Shown here one piece after another: positions 1 to 7,533 of a DNA stretch of 64,000 nt. The stretch's first letter is position 1. Every line of letters starts with the position of its first letter. Position numbers and translations under genes: made by a program. Below the pieces are notes generated by a model. The model had not been told where the DNA came from and made no database searches. It was given only the letters and a program-made list of their open reading frames with translations. The DNA lies in NCBI GenBank assembly GCA_003990705.1, contig AP018318.1, forward strand, positions 5,753,001-5,817,000, read 5' to 3'. This DNA is from Nostoc sp. HK-01. Its GTDB lineage: Bacteria > Cyanobacteriota > Cyanobacteriia > Cyanobacteriales > Nostocaceae.

Positions 1-226
1 AGATTATAGTAGTATGATGTACACCTTTAACACGTTCAATCCCACGAAAACCCATCCCATTAAGATACATTTTTAAACATTCTTGTTTAAGTTCCTCTGA
101 GTATCCTTTTGGCGGATCGTACACATCAATAAATTGGCGATCGCAGTTAGTACAGATGTGATTTTGTTTACCTCTCCGTTTTCCATTCTTTCTAATTTCC
201 GTAGACTCACAGTATGGACATTGCAC
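1..226 (-). CDS. IS1-family transposase, N-terminal part of InsA-like ORF (cut by window edge)
   Basis: This is the same reading frame as the InsA-like protein of the complete copy. It starts with MQCPYCES and carries the CxxC...CxxC zinc-finger pattern (CPYC ... CTNC) followed by the start of a helix-turn-helix region. Only about 75 codons are inside the window, so integrity of the downstream DDE part cannot be judged. The role in IS1 elements is binding of the terminal inverted repeats. Confidence 0.85.
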   Translation of the reverse strand, partial: MQCPYCESTEIRKNGKRRGKQNHICTNCDRQFIDVYDPPKGYSEELKQECLKMYLNGMGFRGIERVKGVHHTTII

Positions 227-265
227 AGTAGATTACCTCAATTCATCCCTCTATTATGCAACGCC
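1..265 (-). mobile_element. IS1-family insertion sequence, right-end portion (copy 1)
   Basis: Bases 1-265 match bases 11537-11801 of the complete IS copy further along, and the two copies diverge exactly after GCAACGCC at 265. The element end contains the inverted repeat seen at the right end of copy 2. The rest of this copy lies left of the window. It is inserted in acsF, whose coding sequence resumes at 266 (AAAAATCGCAG). Both copies have the same orientation and look nearly identical, which suggests recent movement. Confidence 0.93.
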
Positions 266-1006
266 AAAAATCGCAGTCCCCTATTAGCAGAGATGTTTCA
301 ATTAATGGCACGAGATGAAGCTCGCCACGCCGGATTTCTCAACAAAGCAATGGGGGATTTTAAACTTTCCCTAGATTTAGCCACGGTAACTAAAACCCGC
401 ACCTATACGTTTTTCCCAATAGAGTGGGTACTGTATACCGTTTACCTATCAGAAAAAATCGGCTATTGGCGTTACATCATTATTTACAGACATCTAGAAC
501 AGCACCCAGAACACCAGTTTTACCCCATATTCCGCTACTTTGAGAGTTGGTGTCAGGACGAAAACCGCCACGGGGATATATTTAAGGCGCTGTTACGTTC
601 TCAACCGCAACTATGGAACAACTGGAAAGCTAAGTTGTGGAGTCGCTTTTTCTTGCTATCGGTATTTGCTACCCACACAATGACAGTTCATGAACGGTCT
701 GGTTTTTACAAATCATTAGGACTTGATGCGACAGAATTTGACCGCCAGGTTGTGCAGAACACAAATGAAACAGCCGGACGGGCTTTTCCGGTGATGTTAA
801 ATACCGAACATCCCCAGTTCTTCACTCGATTACAACGCTGTGCGGGTTACAACTTAAAAATTGCCAACATTGAGCGCAGTTCTCAGTCAAAATTTATCAA
901 GCTGATGCGTAAACTACCATTAATTGCCGCTATTGTTGGGAATCTAGTGTTGCTTTACCTGATCAAACCCATTGATACTGAGAATTTGCGAGCAACCGTG
1001 CGTTAG
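266..1006 (+). pseudogene. acsF: Mg-protoporphyrin IX monomethyl ester oxidative cyclase, 3' fragment (IS-disrupted)
   Basis: AcsF/ChlE is the aerobic diiron cyclase that forms the isocyclic ring of chlorophyll. The 246 residues after the IS junction (from KNRSPLLAEMF) are the C-terminal two thirds of a protein that is normally about 350-360 residues. They include two of the carboxylate-histidine diiron motifs, ARDEARHAGF near the start and CQDENRHGD in the middle, and the conserved stretch YLSEKIGYWRY. The N-terminal part with the first ligand lies beyond the IS element, outside the window. The frame stays open for 44 codons into antisense IS sequence, so an ATG at 134 looks like a start, but those residues are IS-derived. 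The gene is probably inactive. Cyanobacteria often carry two cyclase genes with different oxygen preference, which would explain tolerance. A hairpin terminator follows at 1034. Confidence 0.88.
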
Positions 1007-1033
1007 TTTTGGGAAAAGTTTCCCAATTAGGAT

Positions 1034-1080
1034 AACAACCTCCCAATATTTTTTAAAGGAGGTTGTTGTCGTATTTTATT
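1034..1080 (+). terminator. Rho-independent-type terminator after acsF
   Basis: Ten-base arms AACAACCTCC (1034-1043) and GGAGGTTGTT (1058-1067) enclose a 14-base loop. They are followed by a T-rich but interrupted tract (GTCGTATTTTATT). It lies between acsF (+) and the convergent pentapeptide gene (-). Confidence 0.65.
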
Positions 1081-1113
1081 GACAACTTAATTTGTGTAGC
1101 GATCGCTCATAAT

Positions 1114-1827
1114 TCAATCATGAACGCTACCATCAGGCATGATAGCTCCTTGAAAATCAGCATTTGTGAGAATTGCTCCCGTTAAGTCTGCGCCTTGGAG
1201 ATTTGCTTTTCGCAGAACTGCACTATCGAGATTGGCATAACTCAAGTCTGCACCTTGTAAACTAGCCCCACTTAAATCTGCGGCTAAGTTACCCCACTGA
1301 ATTGTCTTACTCAGATTAACACGGCACAATTTGGCTTGATCTAAATTAGCGTGATGCAAAGACACGGCTCTGAGGTCAGCGTAACTTAAATCTGCTCCAC
1401 TCAAAACCGCATATCCTAAATCTGTGCGCTGGTTAGAACTAGGGCGTAAATCTACCTGAAATAGCAACGCACGAGATAAGTTTGCCCCATGCAAATTCGC
1501 ACCACACATACTAGATTTAATTAAGTTAGTTTCTTCTAACCGAGTATTGACTAATTTCGCACCTGTTAAATCAGCTTCTCGCAGCACAGCACGATATAAG
1601 TCTGCTTCACTTAAATCTATACCCCAAAGAATAGATTCACTCAAGTCTGCTTCTCGTAAACAAGCTTGGCTGAGATTCGTTTTACCCAATCTTGTTTGAC
1701 GCAAGTCAGCATAGCTAAAATCTGCACCTGTAAGATTGGCATTAGTTAATTCGGCTTCTTTTAAATTGAGTTTTTGGAAGTTTCTTTTGCCAGCAATATA
1801 TGATTTGAGAATTTCATTTATATTCAT
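1114..1827 (-). CDS. Pentapeptide-repeat protein
   Basis: The 237-residue protein consists almost wholly of pentapeptide repeats of the form A(D/N)LxX, for example ANLTGADFSYADL near residues 30-42 and ANLQGADLTGAIL near the C-terminus. Such repeats fold into a right-handed quadrilateral beta-helix. A short non-repeat N-terminus (MNINEILKSYIAGKRNFQKL) matches the usual cap of cyanobacterial members. There is a break in the repeat around residues 127-136 (DLRPSSNQRTD), probably a loop. There is no signal peptide or membrane segment, so it is expected to be cytoplasmic. The biochemical role is unknown; cyanobacteria have dozens of such paralogues. It is transcribed convergently to the disrupted acsF. 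Confidence 0.92.
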   Translation of the reverse strand: MNINEILKSYIAGKRNFQKLNLKEAELTNANLTGADFSYADLRQTRLGKTNLSQACLREADLSESILWGIDLSEADLYRAVLREADLTGAKLVNTRLEETNLIKSSMCGANLHGANLSRALLFQVDLRPSSNQRTDLGYAVLSGADLSYADLRAVSLHHANLDQAKLCRVNLSKTIQWGNLAADLSGASLQGADLSYANLDSAVLRKANLQGADLTGAILTNADFQGAIMPDGSVHD

Positions 1828-2072
1828 AAATTAATGTTAAAAATTCTAGGTTGAAGAAATTACTTTATGGGTTCTGGAAAATCTTAGACGCGCAAGTAGC
1901 TTCCCGCAAGGTACCACAGAGGCACAGAGTCAGAAGAGTTGGAGAGGTTTTTTCGTTAGTCCTAAAAATTTTATTGTAGTTAATTAAGCATGATGTTCTG
2001 GGAAAAACAGCCTAGATGCAGCAGCCTTAGCCACAATGCAGATTTAGCGCTCAATTCACCACACTGTTGCTA

Positions 2073-3167
2073 CTAGACCTTAGCCGTCAAATCTGCCATC
2101 AATTCTGCAACAGACATGATACGGTCAGGATGACTAACATTAGCACCTGAAAAAATTAAACCATGTTCTACATCACCACGGGCGGCTTGAGCTAAAGCAT
2201 TCAACAAGCAATAGGTTTTGCCTTTATCTCGAAATAAACAAGTTTCTAAACAGTTGGCAATACACCGCCGTTCCTGTAATGAATCTGTCATGATTTGCTC
2301 GGCAAAAGAATTGCGTAAAGCCCGACTAGGTTTGCCAACGGGGCTGGGTACTGTGACGATATCTGCTAAATTTGCTTGCAAATGACGTTCTTTATAACGT
2401 TGATTGGCATCACATTCAATTGTAGTGATAAAGCGAGTACCAATTTGCACGCCATCCGCCCCAATTGCTAACATTTGATTAATATCGTGGCGATCGCTAA
2501 TTCCCCCCGTCACAATCAAAGGTATCTTTGCACCCATTGTCTCGGTTAAATAATCTCGAATTTGCGAAATCACCCACCCAACTGAAAACCCTGGAACATT
2601 TATCTGTTCACATTGGGTAAAATGTCCGCCCACCTTCTGGCAATTTTCTACAATTAAAGCATCGGGTAAACGATTATATCGACTTTTCCAAGTCTGACAA
2701 AGAAACTGAGCCGCCTCGACATTGGCTATAGTCGGTACAAAGGCAACATCAGGAAAATCAACAGTATACTCTGGTAAAGTTAAAGGCATTCCTGCCCCAG
2801 TCACAATTAAATTTGCGCCCTCGGCTGCGGCGGTTGTTGCTAATGTTGAGTAATCTTTTGTTCCTACAAGAATATTTACCCCAATTACTCCATCTGGGCT
2901 GATACTCCTGGCTTGAGACAATTCATCGATGAGTGCGAGTCGATTGGCGGCGAAAAAACTACTACGTTTGCGTTGATTAAAGTAAGGAGAATCTAAACCT
3001 AGCCCCAGCGAAGCAATCATCCCTACACCGCCAGCATTGGCAACTGCGCCAGCTAATTGTGCGCCAGATACCCGTACTGCCATTGCTGCTTGCATGATAG
3101 GATAACGGGCAATATGTTTACCAATCTGCAAGGGATGAAACATCGGGGACATTTGATAATTACTCAT
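2073..3167 (-). CDS. Nitronate monooxygenase / 2-nitropropane dioxygenase-like flavoprotein
   Basis: The 364-residue protein has the FMN-binding TIM-barrel layout of the nitronate monooxygenase (NPD) family. An N-terminal PIMQAAMAVRVSGAQLAGAVANAGGVGMIA stretch (positions 24-53) is the family opening motif. The phosphate-binding part VTGGISDRHDINQMLAIGADGVQIGTRF lies at about 219-246. A histidine sits in the VGGH segment near 180. A cysteine-rich insert (C-x3-C-x3-C ... C, about 303-320) is unusual and might bind metal; that is my inference. Family members oxidise nitronates with O2, but many cyanobacterial homologues are uncharacterised. A 26-bp palindromic terminator lies between it and the upstream pterin synthase gene on the same strand, so it is probably transcribed separately. 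Confidence 0.85.
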   Translation of the reverse strand: MSNYQMSPMFHPLQIGKHIARYPIMQAAMAVRVSGAQLAGAVANAGGVGMIASLGLGLDSPYFNQRKRSSFFAANRLALIDELSQARSISPDGVIGVNILVGTKDYSTLATTAAAEGANLIVTGAGMPLTLPEYTVDFPDVAFVPTIANVEAAQFLCQTWKSRYNRLPDALIVENCQKVGGHFTQCEQINVPGFSVGWVISQIRDYLTETMGAKIPLIVTGGISDRHDINQMLAIGADGVQIGTRFITTIECDANQRYKERHLQANLADIVTVPSPVGKPSRALRNSFAEQIMTDSLQERRCIANCLETCLFRDKGKTYCLLNALAQAARGDVEHGLIFSGANVSHPDRIMSVAELMADLTAKV

Positions 3168-3264
3168 TCTTAACTAAATAACTGAAGAGTAATTTTATCA
3201 TCTCCGTGTGACTTTGATTGAGCCGTTATCTGTGTGTATGTTTCCGGTTCTTTCCCCACCCTGG

Positions 3265-3297
3265 AAAAAATTAGAGACGCGAAATTTCGCGTCTCTA
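3265..3297 (-). terminator. Perfect 26-bp palindrome acting as terminator (minus strand)
   Basis: TAGAGACGCGAAA at 3272-3284 is followed directly by its exact reverse complement up to 3297. On the minus strand the hairpin is followed by AATTTTTTCC, so it fits an intrinsic terminator for the pterin synthase gene that ends at 3304. The palindrome resembles short dispersed palindromic repeats seen in Nostocales genomes. Confidence 0.7.
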
Positions 3298-3303
3298 CAA
3301 AAA

Positions 3304-4176
3304 TTACAACCTAGCTAAAACTGGTTGACTATCTACCGCACTCATAGAATTGGAGTCTGTATCTGTGCAGTAGATTTCGCAGGAGTTATTGGGACTTTCT
3401 ATTAGTTTGATTTTGTAAAGCTGCGCTCCTAGGTTTTGGATGGGCGATCGCAGTAAATTACTAATATATAGGGCGATATTTTCCGCAGTCGGTACAACTT
3501 CGGCAAAATAAGGCACATCTTTGTTCAAAAAGGTGTGATCGAATGGTTCTACCACATAATCTGCGATCGCTTGATGCAATGCACCTAAATCAACAATCAT
3601 CCCGGTGCGCTGATCAATTTCGCCTTTCACAGTCACTTCTAAATGATAGTTGTGTCCGTGGCCGTTAGTCCGAGCGCATTTACCATAAATCTCAGTGTTA
3701 TCTTCTAAGCTAAGATCAGGATGTGCCAACCGATGGGCAGCGCTGAAGTGAGTACTGATACTGAGGTAAGCTTCCATTGAGTTTCCCATATAATCTGCCC
3801 AAAGTTCAGGATGTTCAAATAACTGTACGCGGACTACAGGCAAGTGGGGTGCTAACCGCCGCCAGATAACCCGTGCAATATTTTCAGTGGTGGGGAGAGT
3901 TTCTTGAAATTCTGCCCAGACATCATTGAGATAAGAAAAATCTAGAACGCTGGTAACTTCGCGTTTAATTACTTGTTTGACATCAGACAAATTCAGCACC
4001 ATACCATACTTATCTAGTTCTCCCGCCAGAGAAATAAATAAGACATAGTTGTGTCCATGTCCAGGAAATTTTGAGCCAGCACCAAATTTCTCAAAATTCT
4101 CAGCATCACTCAGTTCGGGTAGCCAATAGCGATGACTAGCCGAAAATTGAGCGCGGCGATTTACGATACATTGCAT
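3304..4176 (-). CDS. Tandem-domain 6-pyruvoyl/6-carboxy-tetrahydropterin synthase (QueD-like)
   Basis: Two PTPS/QueD domains are fused in 290 residues. Domain 1 (about 1-130) has zinc-ligand histidines at SASHR (His15) and GHGHNY (His40, His42). Domain 2 (about 134-270) has SAAHR (His148) and GHGHNY (His173, His175). Domain 2 also keeps the catalytic residues of the family: Cys167 (CARTNGHGH), Asp213-His214 (FDHTFLN) and Glu260. In domain 1 the Cys position is Gly34 and the Asp-His pair is Asp79-Phe80, so it looks catalytically dead but zinc-binding. The likely role is conversion of 7,8-dihydroneopterin triphosphate in queuosine/7-deazaguanine or pterin synthesis, in the cytoplasm. Single-domain family members are about 120-150 residues. 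No folate or queuosine genes are adjacent. Confidence 0.9.
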   Translation of the reverse strand: MQCIVNRRAQFSASHRYWLPELSDAENFEKFGAGSKFPGHGHNYVLFISLAGELDKYGMVLNLSDVKQVIKREVTSVLDFSYLNDVWAEFQETLPTTENIARVIWRRLAPHLPVVRVQLFEHPELWADYMGNSMEAYLSISTHFSAAHRLAHPDLSLEDNTEIYGKCARTNGHGHNYHLEVTVKGEIDQRTGMIVDLGALHQAIADYVVEPFDHTFLNKDVPYFAEVVPTAENIALYISNLLRSPIQNLGAQLYKIKLIESPNNSCEIYCTDTDSNSMSAVDSQPVLARL

Positions 4177-4461
4177 GAGTACACTGGGAGAAAAATTTAA
4201 ACTTTCTTAATCTTTTGCTCTTTTCAGCATAAACTAATTTCTGTGTCTGTGGTGAGAGGAATAATATCTGACTGCTGCGGGTATCGATCTCTCTCAATAC
4301 ACTTGATTGCCTCTATTCTTCTTTGCGGCTTTGCGTGAGATAAATCCTGCCGCGAATCTTCAATATGTTTCAGCTAAAGTTGTGCTAGAAGCGATCGCAA
4401 TATTCATCCTTTTCTCCTTTAGCTATAAATATCAAATTATTTGAGATATTAACTGATTGTT

Positions 4462-5154
4462 TTACTGATTCACTGCAACTTGGGCTTCATAATGTAATCT
4501 TGTTGCTATACGAAACATTTCTTGCCCTGTGTGCAGATAGCGATCGTCATAACTTAGGGGAAAGTAGGCAAATTCTTCTATACCATCTGCTACTTGATTG
4601 AGGCTGTAGTAGAGATGTGCCGCAGTTCTCGCTAAACTAGGGGGGTTAGGCAAAGACCGAAAGATAACTTGAGCTTGTTTAATCTCGTCTCGACAAGTAT
4701 CTAAATATTCTTGAAATGCTTCTAATAGTTGATCATCAAAAGGATCGGCAGCTAATTGCTCAATTTGCTCTTCAAGAGAATCAAGAATTTCTTCCAGTAT
4801 GCGGTTAACTGGTTGATAAATTAAACGTAGCCATTCTTCAATTTGTTCATCAACATTTTTACCAGATTTTCGATTGGCTTGGTAATGTTTTTGTGCTGAT
4901 GCTGCCCGTTGTTGGCGATTTTGAGAGTCAAGCTGCAATTTTTGGTCATAGTCAAGGCGATTTTGAGAGTCACCCAAGACTTCATAAGCAGCGTTGATGC
5001 GGATAATTTTATCCTTATCGGCGGTTTTTTGGTTGCTGTCAGGATGAAATAGTTTTACCAAGCGGCGATAAGCTTGTTTAATCTCCGCTTGGCTGGCATC
5101 ACGATTAATTTTGAGCGTTTCGTAGTGGTTATCAGTGTGCTTGGAGTCAACCAT
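4462..5154 (-). CDS. J-domain (DnaJ-like) protein
   Basis: An N-terminal J domain (residues 8-70) has the DnaK-stimulating HPD tripeptide at 37-39 (YRRLVKLFHPDSNQ). There is no Gly/Phe-rich region, zinc finger or canonical C-terminal substrate domain, so it is not a classical DnaJ. The remaining 160 residues are acidic and predicted mostly helical (for example EQIEEWLRLIYQPVNRILEEILDSLEEQIEQLAADPFDDQLLE). It probably acts as a DnaK co-chaperone with a specialised client. It starts 15 bases after the end of cysK on the same strand, so the two are probably co-transcribed, though a functional link is not evident. Confidence 0.9.
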   Translation of the reverse strand: MVDSKHTDNHYETLKINRDASQAEIKQAYRRLVKLFHPDSNQKTADKDKIIRINAAYEVLGDSQNRLDYDQKLQLDSQNRQQRAASAQKHYQANRKSGKNVDEQIEEWLRLIYQPVNRILEEILDSLEEQIEQLAADPFDDQLLEAFQEYLDTCRDEIKQAQVIFRSLPNPPSLARTAAHLYYSLNQVADGIEEFAYFPLSYDDRYLHTGQEMFRIATRLHYEAQVAVNQ

Positions 5155-5169
5155 TGTTCTAATTGATTG

Positions 5170-6132
5170 TTAGCTGACGCTGGTGGGTATTTTTGCTTCC
5201 AGGTCTTGGAACAACGGTGTACTCAAATACCTTTCTCCAAAACTGGGCTGAATCATCACAATTAAGCGTCCCGCATTTTCTGGACGTTGGGCAACTTTAA
5301 TTGCAGCACATAAAGCCGCACCGCTGGAAATTCCCGATAATAGCCCTTCTTCTCTGGCTAAACGCCGTCCATACTCGATCGCATCTTCGTCACTGACGGT
5401 AATTACTTCATCAATGAACTTGATTTTCAGCACTTGTGGAATAAACCCCGCACCAATCCCTTGGATTTTGTGCGCTCCTGGTTGTCCACCTGATAAGATT
5501 GGGCTATTGGCTGGTTCAACTGCGATCGCCTGAAAACTTGGTTTACGTGCTTTGAGAACTTCTGCTACACCAGTAATCGTACCACCTGTACCCACTCCAG
5601 CAACAATCATATCTACTTGACCATCGGTATCTTCCCAGATTTCTTCAGCGGTAGTTTCTCGATGAATTTTGGCATTCGCTGGATTGCGAAACTGCTGCAA
5701 CATATATGAGTATGGTGTAGTATTAACTATCTCTTGAGCGCGGCGAATTGCGCCACCCATACCTTCAATTCCGGGAGTGAGTTCTAATTCTGCTCCATAA
5801 GCTCGTAACATTGCCCGTCGTTCACCACTCATGGTATCAGGCATGGTCAAAATTAATCGATAACCCTTAGCTGCTGCTACCATTGCCAAGGCAATGCCTG
5901 TATTCCCCGATGTTGGTTCTACTAATACTGTCTTTCCCGGAGCAATCAATCCCTCCGCTTCAGCAGCATTAATCATACTAATCCCAATTCGGTCTTTCAC
6001 TGATGCCGATGGGTTCATACTTTCCAACTTCACTAATATTTGCGCTACACAGCCATCGGCTTGGGGAATACGGTTTAATTGTACTAAGGGTGTACGACCA
6101 ATAATTTCTGTTATGTTACGAGCAATTCGCAT
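5170..6132 (-). CDS. cysK: Cysteine synthase A (O-acetylserine sulfhydrylase)
   Basis: This is a PLP-dependent enzyme that makes L-cysteine from O-acetylserine and sulfide in the cytoplasm. The 320-residue protein has the PLP lysine in SASVKDRIG (Lys46), the substrate loop [10 protein letters not shown] (about 73-82), the PLP phosphate-binding loop [10 protein letters not shown] (about 178-187) and the late SGISSGAA segment (about 265-272). Length and motifs fit CysK rather than CBS, as there is no extra C-terminal domain. An Rrf2-family regulator gene lies 88 bases upstream on the same strand, and a J-domain gene follows after 15 bases. Confidence 0.95.
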   Translation of the reverse strand: MRIARNITEIIGRTPLVQLNRIPQADGCVAQILVKLESMNPSASVKDRIGISMINAAEAEGLIAPGKTVLVEPTSGNTGIALAMVAAAKGYRLILTMPDTMSGERRAMLRAYGAELELTPGIEGMGGAIRRAQEIVNTTPYSYMLQQFRNPANAKIHRETTAEEIWEDTDGQVDMIVAGVGTGGTITGVAEVLKARKPSFQAIAVEPANSPILSGGQPGAHKIQGIGAGFIPQVLKIKFIDEVITVSDEDAIEYGRRLAREEGLLSGISSGAALCAAIKVAQRPENAGRLIVMIQPSFGERYLSTPLFQDLEAKIPTSVS

Positions 6133-6147
6133 AATATTCCTTTGTAA

Positions 6148-6218
6148 TTAGTCAAGAGTCAAAAGTCCACAGTCAAGAGTAAAAACTATTGACCATTGAC
6201 TATTGACTATTAACTAAT
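6148..6218. repeat. Heptamer tandem repeats (STRR type) between rrf2 and cysK
   Basis: The intergenic sequence is built of degenerate heptamers, AGTCAAG/AGTCCAC followed by ATTGACC, ATTGACT and ATTGACT units. This kind of short tandemly repeated repetitive sequence is common in heterocystous cyanobacteria. It occupies most of the gap in which a cysK promoter or operator would be expected. Confidence 0.7.
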
Positions 6219-6220
6219 AA

Positions 6221-6658
6221 CTAAATGTAATACATGATGTCTAGTTGCTTGCGGGAGTCTCTTTTTTCGCAAAGATGCTGAAGTGTGTAGTTTTGCAAAA
6301 CAGCATTGGCAGCAAGACAAGCTTCTTGCCATATTTCATCAACGACAGCACTATCTACACTTTTGATACTGGACGTTTCTTCTGAGACTTTTACGTCTAA
6401 GCCTTCTAAGCATTCTAAAACTTCATATATTGTAATTTTCCACGGTTCTCTCGACAATAAATAGCCACCTTTAGAGCCGCGTTGACTTTTAATGATACCC
6501 CCACGTCTCAAAGTTGCTAGTAGTTGTTCTAAATAGCGATCTGGTATGTTTTGTTGAGCTGCGATTTGCCGAATTTGCATCGGTTCGCCGTTTTCGTAAT
6601 GAGTTGCCATTTCTATTAGGGCTAGAATTGCGTACTCTGATTTACACGATAGTTCCAC
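6221..6658 (-). CDS. Rrf2-family transcriptional regulator (CymR/IscR-like)
   Basis: I place the start at a GTG (6658), because conservation begins at VELSCKSEYAILALIEMA, the usual Rrf2 N-terminus. An in-frame ATG 33 codons upstream would add atypical sequence. The winged helix-turn-helix covers about residues 1-80 (IRQIAAQQNIPDRYLEQLLATLRRGGIIKSQRGSKGGYLL). The three clustered cysteines of Fe-S IscR are absent; the C-terminal half has only two isolated cysteines (EACLAAN, HLCEKRD), which favours a CymR-like, non-IscR type. CymR controls cysteine metabolism in Firmicutes and binds CysK there. The neighbouring cysK makes a similar link plausible here, but this is inference. Confidence 0.87.
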   Translation of the reverse strand: MELSCKSEYAILALIEMATHYENGEPMQIRQIAAQQNIPDRYLEQLLATLRRGGIIKSQRGSKGGYLLSREPWKITIYEVLECLEGLDVKVSEETSSIKSVDSAVVDEIWQEACLAANAVLQNYTLQHLCEKRDSRKQLDIMYYI

Positions 6659-6937
6659 AGGCGGTAAGTAAGGCTGAAGTATGTAGACACCCTTTGGGTG
6701 GCTTCCCGAAGGGTAGTATGAAGTGTGAAGTCTGAAATTGAAATCTAAATACTTCACACTTTTCTAGTATACTCCGGTTCATTGCTGGGGTTTTTGGATT
6801 TACGATGATGATATGAGAGATGCGATCGCAATGCTGAATAATTAAAATACCTACCCAAACTCGCAACATAGACAATGCTGCACAAGTCTAAATTATTAGC
6901 TACAAGCTCCGCAACTAAGTATCTGGGAATGTGAGGA

Positions 6938-7480
6938 ATGTCAAATCTTGTAAAGCGCAAAACTCGCCAACTCAAACGCCAATCTTTAGGTTTAGTGTTG
7001 GTAATTGTGGCTTGGAGTCTGGTTATGGGTTGGCTATTTACTTCTGCTACTAGCGTTTACAGTGCTACTCCAACCTCAGAAGTAAAAACAGTTGATGTTA
7101 TCCCGGCGCAGTACGAGCTAGGACAAGAACTATATATAGAAAATTGTGCTAAGTGTCATATTCCCATCCCACCACAAGTTTTACCCACCCAAACCTGGAA
7201 AAATCTTTTAGAAGACTCCCAACACTACGGTGTACAACTCCAGCCTTTAGTAGATCCAGCACGGATTCTTGTGTGGCGGTATCTTTCTACTTTCTCTCGC
7301 ACTCAACTCAAAGATGAAGAAACACCTTATCGCGTAAATAAATCACGTTTCTTCAAAGCTTTGCATCCTAAAGTCGATTTACCTCGTCCAGTGCAAATTA
7401 GCGGCTGTGTGAGTTGTCATCCTGGTGCAGAACAATATAATTTTCGCCGCCTTTCCCCAGAATGGGAAAATTCTCAGTAA
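6938..7480 (+). CDS. Membrane-anchored diheme c-type cytochrome
   Basis: The 180-residue protein has a basic N-terminus and one hydrophobic segment (about 17-35), acting as signal or anchor. Two heme c motifs follow, CAKCH at 70-74 and CVSCH at 157-161. The spacing and the C-terminal RRLSPEW tail fit the small diheme cytochrome c family of cyanobacteria (DHC type). It would act on the lumenal or periplasmic side in electron transfer, but the partner is unknown. It is divergent from the rrf2 gene and converges on the TPR-CHAT gene, with a strong hairpin at 7494-7526 between them. Confidence 0.85.
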   Translation: MSNLVKRKTRQLKRQSLGLVLVIVAWSLVMGWLFTSATSVYSATPTSEVKTVDVIPAQYELGQELYIENCAKCHIPIPPQVLPTQTWKNLLEDSQHYGVQLQPLVDPARILVWRYLSTFSRTQLKDEETPYRVNKSRFFKALHPKVDLPRPVQISGCVSCHPGAEQYNFRRLSPEWENSQ

Positions 7481-7493
7481 TTATGTGAGGCTC

Positions 7494-7526
7494 AGATCCC
7501 CGACTTCTTAAAGAAGTCGGGGATCT
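7494..7526. terminator. Long hairpin between convergent genes
   Basis: Arms AGATCCCCGACTTCTT (7494-7509) and their exact reverse complement (7511-7526) are separated by a single A, giving a nearly perfect 33-base palindrome. No long T tract follows on either strand. It may be a dispersed palindromic repeat that also serves as a bidirectional terminator. Confidence 0.6.
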
Positions 7527-7533
7527 AAATTTC

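Noticed and set aside
134-1006. Intact 290-codon gene starting in the IS element
   Set aside because: The first 44 residues are antisense IS sequence also found at the other copy (11670 onwards); only the part from 266 is AcsF-like.
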